This document shows, piece after piece, positions 33,295-44,896 of a DNA stretch of 64,000 bases. Both the position numbers and the translations under genes were made by a program. The stretch's first letter is position 1. Each line of letters opens with the position of its first letter. The notes beneath the pieces were generated by a model. The model did not search any database. It saw only the letters and a program-made list of their open reading frames with translations, and had not been told where the DNA came from. Origin of the DNA: Linnemannia schmuckeri (lineage: Eukaryota; Mortierellomycota; Mortierellomycetes; Mortierellales; Mortierellaceae); NCBI GenBank assembly GCA_029449235.1, contig JANATG010000007.1:806001-870000 (forward strand), read 5' to 3'.

Positions 33295-34405
33295 ATGCTC
33301 CCCTCCGCTGCCGTTTGCACCTTGACCCTCCTCTCCGCTTTGGCGCTGGCATCCACCACTTCTGCCGATGTCTTGAGCTCCGACCCTACTGCAGGTAAAC
33401 CCCAACCACCACCCCTCAACCCTCGCCACCAAATCTTCCTTTTATGCCCTTTATTCAGTCAGGCTTTTTTCATCTTTTTCCTCGTCCAGTCCCTCTCGTA
33501 ACAAAAGCTGTTGGGATAAAAATCGAAAGCATTGCACCCGCTCGCGCGACAATTGCTAATATACCTCAATACTTTTACGATCTATCTTTTCAACAGTTAC
33601 TCGCTGGAAGATTGGATCGGCCGCCAAGATCCGATGGAGATTGAGCTCTCCTACCCCCAAGGACCACCTCGTCACCATCTACATCGTCGGTGGAGGTAAG
33701 TTCGCGCCAGCCCGCCGGCCCCACCTTATTGCTTTTCTCTTTCTCTCTCCTATATTGCTTTATATGTCTCCACCACTACCTTCTTGGCGCACAATATTAA
33801 TCCAAAAAAAACGCGACTCTGTCTCACTATTTGGTATTTTTTTTTTTTTTTTTCCCTTTCCAGACTCCAAGGCATACAAGCGCTTTGAGCCCCCACTGGT
33901 CTCGGACACCCAGACCGGGAAGCATACATGGGATATTTCCAAGGTTCCTAACGTCGATTGTTTAGACACCTGTGCGCTTGAGTTTATCGTCACCGACGAG
34001 GTCGGAAATCTCCAGGGCGACTTTTACTCCCATCCGTTCCTTATCTCTGCTACTGGCGAGGCCCCCGAGACTGCCGCCGTTGTCGTCGACAAGTCCGCCC
34101 CTGGTACGTCTTTCTTTTTTTGTTGTTGCGTTTATAGCCTAAAATCTCTTGGCTCATTACATTATTAACCCTTTTTTTTTTCTTTCCTTTTCGTGGATTG
34201 AAACGTAACTATAGTGGTGGCGGGTTCCAGCCAGAATGCAGCAACGCCCAACGGTCCAGTCACTTTGATCCAGAACGCTGCAAAGGGCGCTCAGTCTCAT
34301 GCAGCCACCGGCAGTGCCAATGCCAACAATCGTCTAGGAGCTCAGGGTCTTGCTACTATTGTCGCTGCTGCCGCGCTCAGCGCCATCGGCATGGCTCTTT
34401 TCTGA
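33295..34405 (+). CDS. Kre9/KNH-like GPI-anchored surface protein
   Basis: Probable cell wall or plasma membrane glycoprotein. Model: join(33295..33394,33597..33695,33864..34103,34215..34405), 209 residues, all phases agree. Residues 1-24 are a signal peptide (MLPSAAVCTLTLLSALALAS). The middle, WKIGSAAKIRWRLSSPTPKD, then VTIYIVGGDSKAYKRFEPPL and a closing GDFYSHPFLIS, is the single Ig-like domain of the fungal Ser-Thr-rich GPI-anchored (Kre9/KNH) family. The C-terminus is a Ser/Ala/Asn linker, a small-residue cleavage zone and a hydrophobic tail (LGAQGLATIVAAAALSAIGM) with nothing after it, as expected for GPI attachment. Role is inferred from the family. Exon 4's donor-acceptor pair is typical. 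Confidence 0.82.
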
Positions 34406-34744
34406 ATTTTACACGTCGTTCCTCTCCTCCCTCCTACTCCTCTTTTTCACGCATTTCATGTCCTTTCATTTTTCCTGACTTCATTGGGTCTTCTCCGTAT
34501 TCTGCCAGCATTTTCTACGTATCCAGTAATTCTTCGCCCCACGTTAGTTGTTCTTTAACACGACATTTCACGACCTGCAATAAACCGCATAGACGCGCGA
34601 GTTCTTTTTCACATCTTACACACACAAAAAAAAAAATATAACCAATTGTTAGAAACCAGTATCAATGAATGAAAATGCAAAGTGTGTTATTGTTGTTGTT
34701 GTTTTTTTTTAGTAGGTCTAACTCTTCAGGAAACAGAAAATACT
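34406..34744. other. Convergent spacer between the GPI-protein gene and MSS51
   Basis: 339 bp of T- and C-rich 3' flanking DNA with a short TTG repeat near 34690. No gene seen. Confidence 0.55.
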
Positions 34745-36342
34745 CTATTGATCGCTAGGGCGAACATCATAACGACGACCACGGATTCCCCAAATGCCCC
34801 AGTTACATTGCGCCGACTGTCGGACATCCGTCATGTTGATCTCATGCTTCAAGCTCCTGAACACATTCTCCCGGGGCTTCATCAACCAGTCCAATTCATA
34901 TCCTGCATTCTCAATCTCGGCCACATCGTTCATCACATCGCGCTCGTCAAAGCCTGTTCCAAAGATGGCGCACTTGGTATCCAGCAACAAGGGGATCGTA
35001 GGCTTCCACATATCCTTGGTTGAAGGGTGGGCCAAACCTGGTGAGAAGAGGAAGAAGACGTCGTAGTAAGGGTTGAAGGGTCCGGCCTCGGCGTGGTAGG
35101 CCTCGTACCGAGAGTTATCGTAGACAAAGGTCATCTGCTCATAGTGGACGTGTTGGTGGGGTTCCTTTGATTTGGTGTGAGGGGGGATCGCGTCCGGGCC
35201 GACAAAGTGAATTTGGAAGGCAGTGGTGGGGAACAAGTAGGCGAGCTGCATGTAGATGTGAGGAGGAAGATGCGACTCTGCACGGGCACCCAAGCAAAAG
35301 ATACGGACAGTGTGTGTCGCTGTGCTGCGAAGATCCTGATTTTGAGTGATTCCTGGGATCATTGCTGGATGAAGCGTATGGCGAAGAGCTATTATGAATA
35401 TAGAAGTAAATGGTTGTTAACGACAAGGAACAACCACACTTGACAAAGTCCGAGTTGTCACTGCCACTGAAACAGCTTCCTTACCGGCTAATGACTTCAA
35501 TCCCTCGACAGTGAGATCCTTGCCGAGTTGGTAGGGCGAAGACTGGTGAAGGACCGATCCGATGGTGAGAGGGTAAGTCAGGACGTGAGAGACATGGCGC
35601 ATTGACCGTTCCGAGTTCATACTGAGAAATCCACGAGTGTACAGGAAGGTATCCCAATTTGACAAGTTGACAGCCTCATCGCGGTGCTGTGCTCCTATAA
35701 ACATAGCAAACAAAGAGATTAGGATCTGCGCTGTATGATGCATGTTCAATTGACCCTAAATTTCTCTCGAAGGTCAAAAGACCTGCTGCGGAGCAAATCG
35801 GCATTGGCAGAAGAGAAAAGGACCAGTTTGTTACCTGGAAACTCAAACTCCTTCATACGACGACCAGATCGCAGATCATGCTCGTCCTCATTGACCTCCC
35901 GAAGTATTCCACAGACGTGCTTATGGTGCTCCTTGTCCATCTTGTAATGCTCTTCGCTGCAATGGGTTGGGTATCCACAATCTGGGCACTCGTATGTAGG
36001 TGGCTTGCTCTTGGTCTTCTTTGCCTCCTCCTGGTGTTCCTCCGCAGCATGCTGCTCCTTGCATACGGGACACGTTCCATGGGTAGCAATCCAGTCAGCC
36101 TTGGCGCGAACAGGAGCCAGAGGGGATTTGCTGAGAGGATGGAAGAGGTCGGCCTGCTCGAGGACGGGCTCGAACTGGGACGTGAACGGATCTGATGTCG
36201 CGGGTTTGCGGGAGGTGAAGAATGATTTGAGAGAGAGCGAGCGTCTGGCGGAAATGGCAGCGGCTGAAGAGACTCTTGTTGCTGCTGTCCTGGAAAGTAT
36301 CCTGAGGGCGGGCGCCAAAACGGGTCGAAGTCTTGATGCCAT
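34745..36342 (-). CDS. MSS51: MSS51-like mitochondrial COX1 translation factor
   Basis: In yeast Mss51 activates translation of mitochondrial COX1 mRNA and couples it to complex IV assembly. Model: complement(join(34745..35388,35485..35694,35835..36342)), 453 residues. The N-terminus is basic and rich in Arg, Ala and Ser, as for mitochondrial import. At about 88-145 is a MYND-like zinc finger: CPVCKEQ, ECPDCGYPTHCSEEH and HHKHVC. CPV and CPD are Cys-Pro pairs like the heme-regulatory motifs described in yeast Mss51. The C-terminal region has NLSNWDTFLYTRGFLSMNSE, LTYPLTIGSVLHQSSPY and AYHAEAGPFNPYYDVFFLFS, which match the fungal Mss51 core. It lies 197 bp downstream of the NADPH oxidase gene on the same strand. 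Confidence 0.9.
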
Positions 36343-36539
36343 GATGTCTTTTGTCGTGTGGGTATGATGTCAAAAAGTAAAGTTGAACTAGAACCGATCG
36401 GGTGATCCCCCTTTGTCCCTCGGCCTTTTCTCGGGCAAGAGCAGTCAAACCAGGAACATATTTCGCGGGTCGAACGGGTCGACTCAAGGAACATAACAAC
36501 GCTGCAAATGCAACATTTCATTTTAGAGAGTGTGAGACT

Positions 36540-38459
36540 TTATTCCTCGACAAATGAAAACTTCACCTTGGAAGTACTCACTCGTTGGCATTCACGCCCA
36601 AGAGCTCTACCTAGACCAGGTGACCCACAGTAAAAGACGCCGACTTTAACCTGGCGCCCTGAGGATGCGTCACCCTGTGTCCACTTGCTCCTCATGTTGT
36701 CGAATTCCAGAGTGAAGTTAGGTCGACCAAGGTGAATGTTGTCCGGTCCGATGATAGCATCGCCGTCCCCTTGCTCCATACCCTCAAGAGACCTCGTGTA
36801 GGCGTCTGCTGCTGCTGCTCCTCCCGAAAACGTGGCAAGAGAGTCCGATGGTGGAGAGTGGATGGAGGTCAACGAGATCAGCGAGCTGGATCCAATTGGG
36901 CGATCTAGTGGTGACAACAAGTCGTCGTGCTCTTCGCCATCATCGTCATCGTCAGAATACCGTCCTTGAACCAGCCCTTCTGTCCGAAGCAAGGGTAACG
37001 AGTGAGATGAATCCTGACTCTTGGATCGACTCATCACCGATCCACGCTTGATGATCGGTTTCCGTCTGGAGGAAGTTGAGGTGAAGTAGATGTGGATGCG
37101 AATCAATCCTGTCCTGAAGAGCTCCATGGTCTTTTCCATCGAGAACAGGGACTGAAACCAGTCCAGCTTGTTGGCATCTCGTGTTACCCAATACAAGTCC
37201 AGCGTCTTGAGGCGTGAGCTCTGCGTTTCTTGATGTCGAAACCTATTGAGACCAATTTGCGCACAACCAGTATTAATAAATTTGTGGCACAATTAATTGA
37301 AACTTGTTTGGATTGCATGGGCGATAGAATGTAAAAAGAGGGTCATGCAACGGAAACCTTACCAAATGTGTCGCAAAACGCCTGAAAAGGTCGTAATTCC
37401 GTTCCCTGTTCCGATCAAGACGACGTGGTCGAAATTTAGGACATCCTCTTTAGGACCACCGTAAGGTCCATCGATCCTGATCTCTGGTAACAAGGATCGA
37501 TCCCGAACTGCTTGAGCCTGCTCCAGTCGAGGGGTTTCTGGTCCGTGCCCGAGTAGTTGTCCGAGTTGTGTTGTCCAGTCTCCGTCCTGGCGAATGTGTA
37601 ACGAGATGGTTGACTCGATGGGCGAAGAGGTGATGGTGAATGGATGCCACTCTAAGTTGGACAACTGGGGTATATTGAGGTAGAGGTGTTGTCCTGGGCG
37701 GTAGTGCAAAGATGGATCCTTGAAGTTGAGCTCAATAGCGCCTCCAGGATGAGCAATGGCCAGGGATAATGGGATGGAGGGACGCGACTCGAGAGCGCGG
37801 AGGATGCGTTCGACAAGGTAGATCACGGACGCCAGGACAATGTATCGCCAGGATCCGTAGCCTCGACATTGGCCCTCGTTGGTCTTGACAAAGCAGCCGT
37901 AACCGTGGAAGGCAAACATGCCCATGCACACGAGGGCGAGATGGTGGGTGTACCAAAAGACCTCAAAGTGTCGTTTCCTGATCTTCTTGTGGGCTGTGAC
38001 AAACATGATGCCCAGAATAAGAAGCATCCAGTATCCCGTCACTCCAGCCCAGGTTCCAAAGTGGTAGGACATGGCGCTTCCTCGGCCGAGTTGTTCCAGT
38101 CGATAAAAGTTGACACAGTGACCGAGGACATGGACGGTGAGAAAGAAGAGGATGTGATAAGCGAGAAGTTTGTGATATGTTGCTGTGTTGGAGTTGCTGC
38201 CTTCGGAGAGAGTTCCTTGACCAATGTGAAAGAGGGCAAAGAATATCCTTGAGACGTAGGAAAGCAGTTTGCGGCACATTGGAAGCATGATGAGGGCCAT
38301 GTCGAAGGCGAGACAGAGTGCGGCTCCTCTGGAGCAGTAGATTGAGAACCCAATGGTGTTGATGTCTGATAGTTCCTTGTCGTTGCGCTGGAGCTGAAAG
38401 CCATAGTAAAAGATGGCAGCGTGAGCTGCCGAGAGGAGGACCTTGGCCGTTGCGGACAT
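36540..38459 (-). CDS. NADPH oxidase (NOX, gp91phox type)
   Basis: Transmembrane flavocytochrome that makes superoxide; in fungi NOX enzymes control hyphal fusion and development. Model: complement(join(36540..37242,37363..38459)), 599 residues. Six hydrophobic helices occupy the first 240 residues. Heme ligands have the NOX spacing: His-96 and His-110 (14 apart) and His-172 and His-185 (13 apart). FAD motif: EWHPFTITSSP. NADPH motifs: DGPYGGP, GTGNGITTF and near the end FYCGSPGLG. There are no EF hands. Between the NADPH motifs is a low-complexity insertion of roughly 100 residues rich in Ser and Asp (with a DDDDDGEEHDD run), which is unusual. The C-terminal Phe is replaced by VEE. Ferric reductase is the main alternative, but heme spacing and motifs favour NOX. 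Confidence 0.88.
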
Positions 38460-39970
38460 TCTATGTCTGAGGTTGAGATGAGTGTTGGAGAAGAGGTGTT
38501 GTCATGAGCCGAGAGATTGAGTTTGTTCGGTGATGTCGAGGTTGTGGGGTTGAGGAGTGGGGAAAGAAGGAGAGGGGAGCATGGCCAAGCCAGGAGGACC
38601 GGATGAGCCGAGTGATCGGGGCGATGCTAGAATGGACCAAAAAGAAAAGAAGTGTCAGAGAACTGATAGCGTGTATCTAAAAATAAAAAATGACCAGAGG
38701 AGTGACTGTTCTTCATTTACGCCCTTCCCTTCAAAAGAGGACCTCATTCCGTAGTAAGAGACACATCCTTTCGCGCCGAAGATGTGGCCGGTGAAGAAAA
38801 AGTATACGCGAATGAAGAGAGCTACACTCCTTGAAAAAAAAAAAGACAAAGATGGATAGAAGGCGCAAAAGATAAATTGAGAATAGCTGACAAGGTGGGT
38901 GAAAAACGAGTGTAAGCAACACACGCAGACAAACTTAACACAGAACACACAACTTCACACAAAAAATGATGAAATGGAGCCTAGATGCAAGTCTTACATA
39001 CATATACTGCATTATTAGGGTTGGCTCTCAAAAAACGATTATACACTTTTGTTGTTGTGCTTGACACGCCGAGGCATGGCAATTGGTTCGCTGCAGAAAG
39101 TAAGAAGAGCCTTTCGGCCTTTTGAATTTTCGTTGTACTCAAGAAGCTCTATTTTTTCCCCTTTCTGTTGTTGTTCAGCTTCTTGTTTTTTTCTTTCTTT
39201 CTTTTGCGGTGGAGAGGGAGAGGGGCGATTGGCAAAGTAGATGCGATTTTTTAGCGAGATGAACAACCTATGCGCCATTCATTGACATAGTCTTTTTTAG
39301 TTCATGAAAGAGAAGGGTGGCATATGCTGAGGCATATACTATACACACGCCAGAGAGGTACATAATTGAAGAGGAGCATCGAAGCACAAAAAAAAAAATG
39401 AAGATAGATTGGAATACAGCACGATAGCCCACGATATGATATGACGGTCGCAGTACATATTTTTCATTTTCCTTGAAGATTCCACGCGTGGACACAAAAA
39501 AAAGAAGAGGGGAAGAGGAGGTCCAGGTCCGATGAGGGCATGTGGTCGAAGCCGTTGAAGTAGGTTGGCCTTTTGTTCATTTTTCTGATCGAAAAGTCTA
39601 ATTAATTTCAGGCACCATCAGTACTAGTTGCAGCAGGAACACACCGAATCATCTGTCGTCTTCCTCAGGCGCAACGGACATTTTTATTTTCTCTTCTGGC
39701 CTTTAGACTCGACTCGCCTCGACTCAACCCTCCTTCCACCTCTTCCTTTCGCTTCTTCACTTCTGCACCTCTCTTTTCCTCCCTCTCTACTCTTTCTTCT
39801 CTCATCACCTTTTACTCCTCCTCATTCCACCCTGACATCCACTTTCCTCCTTCCCTCCTTCTCTCCCTCATCAACTTCTCCCTGATACCCACACCTCCTT
39901 TTTAAGACACGAACGCCCAGACAGCTCTTCTCCCCCGCTAACGACCCACTCCTATACATTTTTATGAACC
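38460..39970. other. Intergenic region (1.5 kb) between NOX and the coiled-coil gene
   Basis: Divergent promoters. 39700-39960 is very CT-rich and forms the leader of the coiled-coil gene. Frames at 38655-38948 and 39039-39495 show no family features. Nothing else recognised. Confidence 0.5.
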
Positions 39971-42900
39971 ATGGCTTCAAGGTATAATACCTCACCCTTG
40001 CAAGGCCAACAGCAACAGCAACGATACGCGCCCTCGAACCAGTTTCAGGAAGGACACACCTTCTCCACTGAGTCATCCGACTGGAATGCATACAGCGATC
40101 AGTCCATGGTAAGAAACCTCCTCCTCCTCCTCACTCCCACCCTTCCTCATCTCTCATCCGATGAGGAAAAAAAATGACTGAGCGAGTGAATGTGAAATAT
40201 GGAGTTTCACGTTTAACCTTTCTCCTTGCATAATGATTTTTCCTCGTTTTCTCTCCTTCTTCAGAAACCTTCGACGGCTTCGGTGAGCTCGATTCAAAGT
40301 TGGGTCTCAACAGACCCTTCGGCGAGCAACTACGCGAACCAGTACAACAACAACAGCAACAACAGCCAATCCCAGCAGCAACCGGCGGTGGCGAACCACT
40401 ATTCACCTCACCAGTCTTACGTGCCACCCCCGCGTGGATCCTCTGTCACGCCCTCAGCGAGGAACCGAAGCAACAGCAATAATAGTACTGCAAGTGGAGC
40501 GGGAATGGGATACGGCTATGGTAACGGCGGCGGTTATACTGGTAGCCATCTAAGCCATGTCAGTCAGATGAGCAACAGCAGCGCTTATTCTCAACAACAA
40601 CAGCAACAGCAGCAGCAGCAGCAATATCAACCACAACAGTCTCAACAATACCAGGATCTGTCCACTTACCATCCCTCAACCTCGTTCAACGGGGCGCCTA
40701 ACGCTAATGGATCTGCTCGACCGGACCAGCAGTACTCTCAACAAGGATACCACAGCTACGACACCCAACACGCTAACGAGTCGAATCTATCTTTGGGGAA
40801 CAGCGTAAATGCAGATAACCACACACCCAACTTTCAACAACCACAGCCACTCTACCCCCATCAGCACCCACAGCAGCACCAAAGACAACATAGATCCACT
40901 CCCTCGGACGCCTCTCACATCTCTGTCAACCGTGCCTTTCAGCAGGAGTCCCTGATGGCCCAGTCGCAGTCGTTGATGCAGTCTATTGATCAAGTTGGAC
41001 CAAGCCAACAGAGTTCTCCTCGCATGAACCATAGATCAGTCCCCAAACGCCGTGAGCAAGGACAGGCGGCAGTAAACATGACTCCAGATGGGGATCTGCC
41101 CTCGTTGGATCAGTATGAGGCCATGCTTCAAAAGATGGCCTCCCCTACTCTTGGACCAAGCAGCCCTCGTGAGGCTCGTAGCAACCTGAGGCGGACAGAG
41201 CATGATCGTGAGAACAGAGCGGCGCGGCAGGCGAGAAAGCAACAGCAACAACAACAGCCGCCGATGAGCATGGACCAGATGCTGGGTGATCTGGAACCTC
41301 CCCCACCCGCCGTGATGGTTGTACGGGATCCTTCTCCAGGGAACCAATCTAGTCCGCGTGGTAACCGCCTGACAGTAACAAGTGTAGAGGAACGCAAGCT
41401 CCGGAGACGAAGCAGTTTGCCCACCTCTCTTGCGAACTCACCCAGTCAACTGATGACCAACCTCAGACGCCGCAACAGCGGTCACCATTCACCCATGGAT
41501 TCTTCAGCCCCATCAGCGACTCTTCAGGTCCACCCACTGGATAACCCCTTTGGCCACCGCCCGCTTGACATGGGTACCCGTCAGGATCTGTCTGCGACTT
41601 CGCAGGGATACGAGAACAGCAGGCGCTTGTTACATGTGGACGAGGATGACGATAACGGGTCCGTGATATCGGACGACTCTGAGCGCCAACGCCTGGACCA
41701 ACAGCGACGAAACAAACGCGATTCACCTCGACTCTCACAATTGGTCGCTAAACCTCCATTGACGACAAAGTCCCAGCTCCGTCTAAGCCATACACTGAGC
41801 CAAACGGATGTGGACGAGGTCAACATGCTGGCATCTCCTGGAGCCAAAGATGGCGATCTCGAGGTAGCCTCTGTTGCTGAATTGGCTGCCACTGCTACTA
41901 CTGCTACTGAAAGTCAGAAAATGGACGAGGGCGATCGCCAAATCGAGCAGTTTCAGTGGGAGCTCTCACAATTGCAGCAAGGGGTCTCGCCCCCTAGGAA
42001 TCTGACCAGCCCAAAGCTCTCGCCTGCTACACCTTCCTCGTCTCGCTCAAGGGCAACCACACCTCTCGGGATTGTTGCTGAAGAGCTTTTGCCAGTGCCT
42101 ACAGGTCCCAGCCGTCAGCAGCTTTTGGCTTCACTGGAAGATGGCGGTCCCAAATCTGGCCCCAACCGGACAACGTCTCCGGTCTCGATGATGAAGTCTC
42201 GTCCAACAACACCCGTCTCTGGAATTCGCCCACCTCCTGGTCCAGCTCCACCCATGATGTCGGCGCCCATCCTTGGTACTGGTGCCTATCCTTCTCCCCC
42301 ACCTTCAGTCAACGGAGGACCAAGAAAGGGCACGCGGGATCCAACGCGTCGTGCCAAACCCAGTCCCCCAGTGTCCTCCAACATTATGCCACCTACAACG
42401 CCAAGGCCTAGGACTGGATCTATTGCAATGATGGATGGAATGTTAAATCAAGCTCCTCCTACGCTCCCCCTTCCTTCGCTGCCTCCGCCTCCACCTCCCT
42501 CTGCTGGACCACGGTCTATGACTGCTTCTTCCTCTAGCGAAACCGCGACTCAGCGTCGTCGCAAGCCCTCTGGAGGTCGGGATCTTGTTCAGCCAAGTGC
42601 ACAGCTGCTGGCAGAGTACACATTTGGTGGTCAAGATTCCTTACCAACGCCTGCACCCTCTCTTCCCATGACACCCGAGATTGGATCCAATGGACCTTCG
42701 CCATCGATGCTTGAGAAGGAGAAGGAACTGGTAACAGCCAAGGATGAGATCCAGCGACTCCAGGCGCTGTTGGCGGAGCAGGATAAGGGGGCAGCAGCCG
42801 CGTTAGAGGCCCGACAGGAACTCGAGACGAAACTAGAAGCCATGATGACCAAGAAGCTGCAGGAGGAAGGCGACGATATCCATCGCTCACACGGCTCGAA

Positions 42901-43786
42901 CAACACGGTAGCTGAACAGGAGGAGCAATTGAAGAAGATGCGGCAAGAACAGAGTGTACAGCAGGAGTCCAACGCGGCCCTTCAACAGGAACTCGAGATC
43001 TTCACCGAGCGGTTGCAGCAAGAGGAGGCACAGTACCGGACCCTCCAGGACACGGTCCAACGTCTGACCCTCAAGATTTCTCGCCTTGAAACCCAGCACG
43101 CCTCAGAGGTCGAACAGATCCAGCGAGATCATGAAGAGTTCCTGGAGAAGGTTGTTCAGGATCATGCCGACAAACTCACTGACCTGACAGAGCAGTCCAA
43201 GGCTGATTCTGAGCAGCTCGTCCTCAAGTTCCGTCAGGAGCAGCAGGAACAACAGGGTCACGCCATAACCGAGAAGGAGTTGGTCAAGGAGCAAGCGACC
43301 TTCCGCGCGCGTGAAAAGGTTCTCGTCGCCCGTTTGGACGAGCAAATCAATCGGAATCAGCAGCTCGAGGCACGGATCTTTGACCTGGAGAAGAAGCAAG
43401 GGGAGCACGACTTTGAGATGGACACCTGGATCAAGACCAATAAGTCGTTAGAGCGGCAATTGGCGATCGAACAGCTTCAGCAGCAAGAGAGCCGGTACCA
43501 GATCGATAAAGTTGAGCAAGAAAACCGGCGTTTGCGCGCCATCCTGGCAGATCTCAATCTTGCTGCCCTACTTGGCCGTGCTGTCGATAACGGCGATGAC
43601 GAGGACGAGGATGAGGAGGAGAACAGAGGAGAAATCAAATCGGCGTATGAGCGTCAGCGGGAAAAGTGGATTAAGCAGACAGAGTTGTTGGAGCGTAAGA
43701 TGGCCAAGGCTGAGGAGGAGGCGACTGCCATTATGGAGAAGAATATGGAGCTCATGGTTGCCCTCGAGATGGCTCACTCTTCATAG
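39971..43786 (+). CDS. Large disordered protein with C-terminal coiled coil
   Basis: I do not recognise this gene. Model: join(39971..40108,40265..43786), 1219 residues. Residues 1 to about 860 are disordered: rich in Gln, Ser, Asn and Pro with a polyQ run (about 156-170), many SP and TP sites, and a Pro run LPLPSLPPPPPPSAGP at about 780-795. From about 862 to the end is a long coiled coil starting MLEKEKELVTAKDEIQRLQA, with heptads through VQRLTLKISRLETQH and NRNQQLEARIFDLEKK. An acidic hinge (GDDEDEDEEEN) at about 1155 precedes a last helix, YERQREKWIKQTELLERKM. The layout suits a cytoskeletal or polarity scaffold with many phosphorylation sites. That is inference. The small first exon ends exactly in phase, and the CT-rich leader before it is normal here. 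Confidence 0.82.
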
Positions 43787-44278
43787 TTTTGTTTTTTTTT
43801 CTCGCTTTTTTTTTACGATATTTCATGATAAAAAACAGGCCCTATGGCCATTGATTGAGCAACAAAAAACGTGTCCTCATTTGATCGTTTGAGCTTCTCA
43901 TTTTATGAACAGAATGGTCTCGAAGGGGAGAAAAAGATACTCATCGTTGAGGGTAGCGATCGATAAATCTGTCCTTTCTTTATCCACTCTTGTTTGTGAA
44001 CATGCCGTGCCTGCGCGGACGAAGGTTACCATGAATGAAATTCGAGCGTGCATACAACGCTTAAGTTGTCAATACTTAAGGGAAGCTGACACTGAAAAAA
44101 ATATGAAGGAAGGTGAAAAAAAAAAATACAGATGCTTCAATCTTGCATGTACAACGCCGCTGCTTCATTTATTCCCTCAAGTGTGCCACCCCCTTTACGT
44201 TCAACCTGATTTCTATCGCGTGCAAAGGTGCCACGCGATGCGATTTTTTTCTTTCCCTCATTTTTTTCGCGTATTGAT

Positions 44279-44318
<40 letters not shown>

Positions 44319-44896
44319 GATGAGTGCTACACAATAGCAAATCGTCCAACTCCGACTCACGGCTTTTGTTAAGTGCGCTGTCGCCGCCGCCGCCGCGCTC
44401 ACTTAGGTTTTCTAAGTTTTCAAGGCCAAGTCAGCAAATCGATACCGGATACCCCAGAAAAAATTACGGCCATCCACGAGTAGGCACAGCAAAGGCCTCA
44501 GCACCATGCTACAGGAAGGAAGAAAGGAAAGGCAATTGCAAGTTCACCAGCATCGCCAACAGAGGAGTATGATCAGGCTGTTCAGGAGAGAAGATGCTTC
44601 AAAAGAGTGAAAGGCAATGGTTTAACCTCGTTTGTTTCATGAATTCTCAATCAAATCATGCCCTTGTTCTTTCACTAACATTGCTTGTTCTCTGTGTTTA
44701 GACGTCAGAATCAGAAAGCATGTTCCTTCCTCGTTCGTCTTTGCACCCTGAACAGTGTTCATGTTTGTATGTCTGCGCATTACCCTTCGTCAATCATGTA
44801 TCCTGTGTACGTGCGATGTTTGTGTTGGTACAATGTTGTTGACACCTAATTTATTTGAACTATTATTTACAGATGATATTCTTTGTTGTTCGAAGC
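43787..44896. other. Convergent spacer with A38 tract
   Basis: 1.1 kb between the convergent coiled-coil and thiolase genes. It contains the A38 tract listed separately. The open frames, such as 43905-44372, are built across homopolymers and are not credible. Confidence 0.55.
44280..44317. repeat. A38 homopolymer
   Basis: An uninterrupted run of 38 A. No retroposon body or target-site duplication is visible beside it. Length may vary between reads. Confidence 0.9.

Noticed and set aside
44280..44317. A38 tract as the tail of a retroposon
   Set aside because: No gene-like body, internal promoter or target-site duplication is present next to it.
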